Positions 23,396 through 27,479 of a stretch of DNA of 27,479 bases are shown piece by piece. The stretch comes from Dokdonella_A sp051958935 (lineage in GTDB: Bacteria > Pseudomonadota > Gammaproteobacteria > Xanthomonadales > Rhodanobacteraceae), in NCBI RefSeq assembly GCF_051958935.1, contig NZ_JBQCFP010000055.1:1-27479 (forward strand), given 5' to 3'. Position numbers and translations under genes: made by a program. Below the pieces are notes generated by a model. It searched no databases. It had not been told where the DNA came from and was given only the letters and a program-made list of their open reading frames with translations. Position 1 is the stretch's first letter; each line of letters starts with the position of its first letter.

Positions 23396-24651
23396 TGACC
23401 GACACCGCGCCACCCCACGTACTCATCATCGGCGGCGGCTTCGGCGGCTTGTGGGCGACGCGCGCGCTCGCCTCGGCGCCGGTACGCGTGACCCTCGTCG
23501 ATCGTACGAACCACCATCTGTTCCAGCCGCTGCTCTACCAGGTCGCGATGGCCGGACTGTCGTCGCCCGACATCGCCGCGCCGCTGCGCCACATCCTCCG
23601 GCGCCAGCGCAACGTGACCGTGCGCATGGATGTAGCGCGTGAAATCGACGTTGCGCAGCGCCGCGTCCGCTTCGATGCGGACGCGCTCGCCTACGACTAC
23701 CTCGTCGTCGCGAGCGGCGCGCGGCACGCGTATTTCGGCCATGACGACTGGGCGCGTCACGCGCCGGGGTTGAAGACGCTCGACGATGCGCTCTACATCC
23801 GCCGGCACATGCTCGAGGCGTTCGAGGCGGCCGAGCGCGCCGTGGATCCGCGCGAGCAGGCCGAGTGGCTGGACTTCGTCATCATCGGCGGCGGGCCGAC
23901 CGGCGTGGAACTCGCGGGCACGCTCGCCGAGATCGCGCGGCATGCGTTGCCGCGCGAATTCCGGCGCAGCGACCCGCGCCGTTCGCAGATCCATCTGGTC
24001 GAAGCGGGTCCGCGCGTGCTCGCCTCGATGCCGGAGGTGCTGTCGGTTCGCGCGCGCCGGCAACTTGAGCGGCTCGGCGTCAGCGTGCACCTCGGCAAGG
24101 CGGTGACCGCGATCGATGCACGCGGCGTCGACCTTGGTGGTGAACGCATCGACGCGCGCACGGTGATCTGGGCCGCCGGCGTCGCCGCGTCGCCGCTCGG
24201 TGCGCAACTCGGCGCCGAATGCGACCGCGCCGGTCGCGTGCGCGTCGCGCCGGATCTGTCCCTGCCCACGCATCCCGAGGTCTTCGTCGTCGGCGACCTC
24301 GCGACCGTGGCGCAGGACGGCAAGCCCGTGCCCGGCGTCGCGCCGGCCGCGAAGCAGATGGGCGCGCACGCGGCCGCAATGATCCGCGAACGCATCGCCG
24401 GCCGTCCGACGCGCGCGTTCCGCTACCGCGACTATGGCAACCTCGCCACGGTCGGGCGGATGGCGGCCGTGGTCGATCTCGGTCGCGTACGATTTTCCGG
24501 CGCACCCGCCTGGTTCTTCTGGCTGTGGGCGCACGTGTTCTTCCTGATCGGCTTCCGCAATCGCCTCGTCGTGATGGCGGAGTGGATCTGGTCGTATTTC
24601 ACCTACCAGCGCCACGCGCGCATCATCCTCGGCCGCCGCGACGAACCGTAG
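23395..24651 (+). CDS. ndh: Type II NADH dehydrogenase (NDH-2)
   Basis: The product has 418 aa. It passes electrons from NADH to quinone without pumping protons, bound to the inner face of the membrane. The FAD site 'VLIIGGGFGGLWATRAL' is at the N-terminus (10-26). 'NHHLFQPLLYQVAMAGLSSP' is typical of NDH-2. The NADH site is 'FVIIGGGPTGVELAG' (161-175), and 'VFVVGDLATVAQDGKPVPGV' is the second FAD motif. 'APAAKQMGAHAA' is the quinone-site region. The C-terminal 'WFFWLWAHVFFLIGFRNRL' and 'IWSYFTYQRHARII' make the amphipathic membrane anchor. Start overlaps the Pr6Pr stop (TGATG), implying coupled translation. Confidence 0.95.
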   Translation: MTDTAPPHVLIIGGGFGGLWATRALASAPVRVTLVDRTNHHLFQPLLYQVAMAGLSSPDIAAPLRHILRRQRNVTVRMDVAREIDVAQRRVRFDADALAYDYLVVASGARHAYFGHDDWARHAPGLKTLDDALYIRRHMLEAFEAAERAVDPREQAEWLDFVIIGGGPTGVELAGTLAEIARHALPREFRRSDPRRSQIHLVEAGPRVLASMPEVLSVRARRQLERLGVSVHLGKAVTAIDARGVDLGGERIDARTVIWAAGVAASPLGAQLGAECDRAGRVRVAPDLSLPTHPEVFVVGDLATVAQDGKPVPGVAPAAKQMGAHAAAMIRERIAGRPTRAFRYRDYGNLATVGRMAAVVDLGRVRFSGAPAWFFWLWAHVFFLIGFRNRLVVMAEWIWSYFTYQRHARIILGRRDEP

Positions 24652-24669
24652 CCCCTGCTTGGACACGGA

Positions 24670-24780
24670 CGAGCAAATTACGCATGGAACACGGAGCACA
24701 CGGAGGAGAAGCTTTTCGAGATGGAGAGATCCTCCCTGCCTGCATTCTTCGTGTGCTGCATTTTTCAAGCTTCTCCAGGG
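24670..24780. repeat. AT-richer intergenic repeat-like element
   Basis: This lies between the convergent ndh and VOC genes and its base composition differs sharply from the surrounding DNA. It contains ACACGGAG and CACACGGAGG and two sets of inverted repeats: GGAGAAGCTT (24705-24714) with AAGCTTCTCC (24767-24776), and AGCACACG (24695-24702) with CGTGTGCT (24750-24757). The two pairs are crossed and not nested. From memory, 'ACACGGAG...' elements recur between genes in several proteobacteria; one copy is present here. Confidence 0.4.
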
Positions 24781-24795
24781 AGCACCTCGGCGACT

Positions 24796-25236
24796 TCAGG
24801 CCTGCTTCCCCGGTACCCATGGGTCGTAGCTGCCGAACCACCAGAGGTGGCCCTCGGGGTCGCGGCAGGAATAGCCGGCGCCGCCGTAGTCCTTGTGTTC
24901 GAGTTCGTCGACGATGACGGCACCTGCGGCCTTCGCGCGTGCGTAGTGTGCGTCGCAGTCGGCGACGATCACGCAGGGGCACTGTGTTTCGCGGCCGCCG
25001 ATCTCGTCCGGCTGCGCGATGTGCTCGCTCCACGCGCTGCGGTTCGCGACCGAGCCGAGCATGATCATGCCGTTGCCGAACACGAGCTGGGCGTGCTGCA
25101 CGACGTCGCCCTCGGCATGCACGGCGTGCTTCTCGAACCCGAATGCGCGGCAGAGCCATTCGATCGCGGCGGGCGCATCGCGATAGCGCAGGCACGGGAT
25201 GATCGTCGAGGTCGTGTGGGCGGCGAGCGTGGGCAT
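24796..25236 (-). CDS. VOC-superfamily (glyoxalase / bleomycin-resistance-like) protein
   Basis: The product has 146 aa with two beta-alpha-beta-beta-beta modules. 'TIIPCLRYRDAPAAIEWLCR', 'AFGFEKHAVHAEGDVVQHAQ' and 'LVFGNGMIMLGS' form the first. 'CVIVADCDAHYARAKAAGA' and 'GYSCRDPEGHLWWFGSYDPW' form the second, the last with the Asp-Pro-Glu-Gly turn and His/Trp usual for the family. Metal or substrate unknown. AAGGA lies 7 nt before the start at 25236. Downstream of it in the same direction sits nothing; 73 bp upstream lies the decayed tail of an AraC-type regulator, which may once have been its partner. Confidence 0.93.
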   Translation of the reverse strand: MPTLAAHTTSTIIPCLRYRDAPAAIEWLCRAFGFEKHAVHAEGDVVQHAQLVFGNGMIMLGSVANRSAWSEHIAQPDEIGGRETQCPCVIVADCDAHYARAKAAGAVIVDELEHKDYGGAGYSCRDPEGHLWWFGSYDPWVPGKQA

Positions 25237-25309
25237 GGGCGGGTCCTTCGATGGCGGTGCGGGCAGCGTAGCGCCGGCGCCGGACTGCGTCTTGCAGATT
25301 CCGGATGCG

Positions 25310-25500
25310 TCAGCCGATCGCCATGTGGTTCACGTCGGCACCCCGGCGCGCGACGCAGGCGGTCGGGGTCGTGCCGGAGAACCCGCGGAACTCGCGCGCG
25401 AGATCAGGCTGGTTCCTCCGTGCCCGTGCCGACCTGCCGGCGGAACGGCACGGCGAGCCGGCGCGCCGAGAGGCAGCACTCGCCTGGCGGTGCACCGCCG
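25310..25500 (-). pseudogene. Degraded AraC/XylS-family regulator remnant
   Basis: Two neighbouring minus-strand frames carry pieces of an AraC-type DNA-binding domain. One frame (about 25475-25404, ending in a stop) reads 'CLSARRLAVPFRRQVGTG', like the first helix-turn-helix ('lSxRrLxrxFRxxvG'). Another frame (25420-25310) reads 'QPDLAREFRGFSGTTPTA' and ends at a stop at 25310, like the second one ('xQxxLxREFRxxxGxTPxxf'). About 35-40 residues between them and the whole sensing domain are absent. This accounts for most of the 348-bp gap between the VOC and GNAT genes. It lies 73 bp upstream of the VOC gene, in the same orientation. Confidence 0.55.
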
Positions 25501-25585
25501 GGCGTACACCGCGCATGCGCGCGCGAAAACACGTATCTTGGCGACTCCGCGCGAATCGTCGCGCTTCACCGCGAGGACCCTGCCA

Positions 25586-25861
25586 GTGGATGTCGTGCAT
25601 AACGCGGCGCTGCGCCGCTTCGAGGCCGTCGTCGACGGCGTCTCGTGCGTACTCGAATACGAGCTCGGCGACGGCGTGATGACGATCACCCACACCGGAG
25701 TGCCGTCGCAGGTCGGAGGCCGGGGTATCGCGGCGGCGCTCGTGACCGCGGCGTTCGACACCGCGCGCCGTGAAGGCTGGCGCGTCGTGCCCGCGTGCTC
25801 GTACGCGGCCGTGTGGATCCAGCGTCACCCCGAGTACACCGACCTCGTCAGCCGGACGTAG
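25586..25861 (+). CDS. Small GNAT-family acetyltransferase (COG2388 type)
   Basis: The product has 91 aa from a GTG at 25586, with GAGGA 8-9 nt upstream. Longer in-frame starts run through the AraC remnant and have no signal. The pattern is that of the minimal YjdJ/GCN5-like family: 'HNAALRRFEAVVDGVSCVLE', 'YELGDGVMTITHTGVPSQVG' and 'GRGIAAALVTAAFDTARREG'. 'WRVVPACSYAAVWIQRHPEY' follows, with the acetyl-CoA loop 'VGGRGIA' and the conserved Cys and His of the 'PxCSY...HPEY' motif. Target unknown. The 3' end overlaps the convergent kinase gene by 14 bp. Confidence 0.92.
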   Translation: MDVVHNAALRRFEAVVDGVSCVLEYELGDGVMTITHTGVPSQVGGRGIAAALVTAAFDTARREGWRVVPACSYAAVWIQRHPEYTDLVSRT

Positions 25862-27479
25862 CGACGACGGCGCCGAGCTTGCGCGCGAGCTCGGCCTGCT
25901 GGCGGCGCGCCGGCGAACCCTCGACGAAGCGTGTCGCGAGCAAGGGCGTGACCGCGTCGTACAGCGCGCGCGCCTCCTCGCGACTGCCGCGCGCGACGAG
26001 TACGTCGGCGAGCTGCAGCTCGGCCTCGATGGTCGAATTCGCCTCGGGCCCCGCGCTCTTCGAAAGGATGTCGACCGCGCGGCGCAGCTCCGACTCGGCC
26101 TCGCCCAGGTGTCCGCGATCGCGTTGCACGAGTCCGCGCAGGCGCGCGATCGCGCCATGGCGCGCATGCGTCGGCGGATACAGTTCGGCGAAGGCCGCCG
26201 ATGACTGGTCGAGATAGGCCATCGCCTCGTCGTAGCGTCGGCTGCGACGCATCCAGTCGCCCAGGTGCGCGAAGCGGCGCGCGCGTTCGATGCGCAAGTC
26301 GGTCGAATCCGCATTGCCTTCGACCGGCATGTCGAGCAACACGCGCGCCGCGTCGAGCTTGCCGTTGAGCATGAGGCTGCGGCCGAGGTTCTGGCGGTAG
26401 ATCGGCAGGCGCGGCTCTTCCGCGTCGACCGATTGCTTGAGCGCGTTGTCGAGCACCTCGCGGAACATAGCCAGCGACGTGGCGTAGTCACCCGCCTGCT
26501 CGAGCAGGCTCGCGAGGTTGTTGAGGCCGATCGTGTACGAGGGCGTACGCTCCTGGTGGTTGGCGCGCATGAGGTCGACGTTCTGCTGCAACAACGCGGT
26601 CGCCTCGACGATGCGGCCCTGCAGCTGGATCGCCTGGGCGAGATTGTTGCGTGCGGTGACCGCCCATGCGCTGCCCGGATCGAGCGTGCGCAGGCGCGTC
26701 TCCAGCATCTCGCGCAGCAGGCGCTCGCCGTCGGCGTAGCGGCCCTGTTGCTCGTACACCTCGGTGAGGAAGCCCTTCGCCTGGATCACCTCGTCGGCGT
26801 CGTCGGGCAGGCGCTTGCGCATCGTGTCGATGCTGCGCCGCGCGTCGCGCTCCGCGTCCTCGAAGCGGCCGTTGCGCATCTCGGCTTCGGCGAGCGCATA
26901 AAGGCACTGGGCATAGCGGACGCTGTCGCCGCCTTCGGCGGCGGCCGCGTAGTCGAGCGCGCGCTGCGCGCTCGCGATGCCGCCCGTCGCATCCCCGTTG
27001 CGTGCCTGCGAGAGGCCCAGCGTGGACAGGATGTCGGCGGCGAGCGGGCGGTCCTCCGGCGCGACGGTGCCGAGCGTCGCGATCGCCTCGCGCAGCACCG
27101 GCTCGGCGGCCGCCGGGCGTTCGGCGAGGTTCATCGCGAAGCCCTGCTCGGAAAGGTAGACCGCGCGCTGGCGCGGCGTGCCGTGGGTGCGCTCGAGTTC
27201 GGCCGCGCGCCCGAGGCTGTCAGCCGCGTCGTCGGGCAAGCCGAGCTCGAGGTAGATCTTGCCGAGCGCGCCGAGCAGGCGCGCGCGCTGCAGCGGCGCA
27301 TCGGCCAGGCGCGTATCGATCTCGCGCCGGCCGCGGTCGACGAGGTCGCGCGGCGCGATCGGGCGCGTGCCGGCTTCCTCGGGCGAAGCCGAACGGAACA
27401 GCGCGACGAGGTAGTCGACCACGCTGTTCGCGGTGGCCGACTGCTGCTGCGCGAGCGCTTCGGCGCGCAGCGCGCGATC
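25848..27479 (-). CDS. C-terminal TPR region of a probable Ser/Thr protein kinase (5' end outside window)
   Basis: The frame is open to the window edge; 543 codons are visible. The upstream limit reads 'DRALRAEALAQQQSATANSV' followed by 'VDYLVALFRSASPEEAG' and 'IAPRDLVDRGRREIDTRL'. This is the linker and first repeat that follow the membrane segment in bacterial Ser/Thr kinases with TPR tails. The rest is about a dozen tetratricopeptide repeats ('LLGALGKIYLELGLPDDAAD', 'ADILSTLGLSQARNGDATGG', 'YTIGLNNLASLLEQAGDYAT'). The kinase domain itself is not in the window, so the call rests on the linker. The TPR part probably docks substrates or partners. A GTG at 27422 is not the true start. Confidence 0.85.
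   Translation of the reverse strand, partial: DRALRAEALAQQQSATANSVVDYLVALFRSASPEEAGTRPIAPRDLVDRGRREIDTRLADAPLQRARLLGALGKIYLELGLPDDAADSLGRAAELERTHGTPRQRAVYLSEQGFAMNLAERPAAAEPVLREAIATLGTVAPEDRPLAADILSTLGLSQARNGDATGGIASAQRALDYAAAAEGGDSVRYAQCLYALAEAEMRNGRFEDAERDARRSIDTMRKRLPDDADEVIQAKGFLTEVYEQQGRYADGERLLREMLETRLRTLDPGSAWAVTARNNLAQAIQLQGRIVEATALLQQNVDLMRANHQERTPSYTIGLNNLASLLEQAGDYATSLAMFREVLDNALKQSVDAEEPRLPIYRQNLGRSLMLNGKLDAARVLLDMPVEGNADSTDLRIERARRFAHLGDWMRRSRRYDEAMAYLDQSSAAFAELYPPTHARHGAIARLRGLVQRDRGHLGEAESELRRAVDILSKSAGPEANSTIEAELQLADVLVARGSREEARALYDAVTPLLATRFVEGSPARRQQAELARKLGAVVATSG

Noticed and set aside
1..27479. CRISPR arrays, tRNA and rRNA genes, insertion sequences, integrases, phage genes
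   Set aside because: I looked for regularly spaced repeats, tRNA-like cloverleaf elements, rRNA signatures and transposase motifs by eye and found none.

Overview
This is a roughly 27.5 kb, very GC-rich chromosomal stretch with third-position GC bias in every gene. I see no IS element, phage gene, tRNA, rRNA or CRISPR array. Family content points to a gammaproteobacterium of the Xanthomonadales/Lysobacterales, most like the Rhodanobacteraceae (Dokdonella-like). Pointers are a PQQ-type beta-propeller secreted protein, a TorF-type porin, a DUF1615 lipoprotein, a Ser/Thr kinase with a TPR tail, and secreted proteins ending in an 'IFRxxFD(A)' motif. The taxon is an inference from family content and not a database result.

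Layout. 1-2474 (-): 5' part of a large secreted beta-propeller protein, cut by the window start. 2594-3700 (+): DUF1615 lipoprotein. 3709-4668 (-): proline iminopeptidase. 4870-4887: perfect 18-bp palindrome. 4891-5681 (-): two small conserved genes, one with a zinc-ribbon-like four-cysteine motif. 5771-5807: terminator hairpin. 5972-7641 (-): class IV aminotransferase translationally coupled to a sulfotransferase. 7727-8191 (+): OsmC-family protein. 8195-8350: unexplained structured intergenic segment. 8453-8719 (-): small exported protein.

9203-11505 (+) is the most interesting block. It is a tight operon of an unrecognised two-part protein, a small Ras-like GTPase of the CvnD/COG2229 type, and two different Roadblock/LC7 proteins, with ATGA overlaps between the first three genes. 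It looks like a proteobacterial counterpart of the actinobacterial conservons or of MglA/MglB modules.

11548-14437: TorF-type porin (-), beta-helix secreted protein (+) and a small conserved protein (+). 14679-15981: XRE regulator, a 400-bp intergenic stretch with inverted repeats, and a hemerythrin-like four-helix protein. 15988-21816: mostly one-gene units in alternating orientation: secreted amidohydrolase, SnoaL-like protein, DUF1428 protein, MAPEG protein, EamA transporter, a second class IV aminotransferase and a PD40-type propeller. 21805-24651: DUF72 protein (-), then a Pr6Pr membrane protein coupled to a type II NADH dehydrogenase (+). 24670-24780: AT-richer repeat-like element. 24796-25861: VOC protein (-), the decayed tail of an AraC-family regulator beside it (25310-25500, -), and a small GNAT acetyltransferase (+). 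25848-27479 (-): TPR-rich C-terminal part of a probable Ser/Thr protein kinase, cut by the window end.

Most genes are single-gene housekeeping or accessory functions. Real operons are 9203-11505, 6715-7641/5972-6718, 22709-24651 and perhaps 4891-5681.
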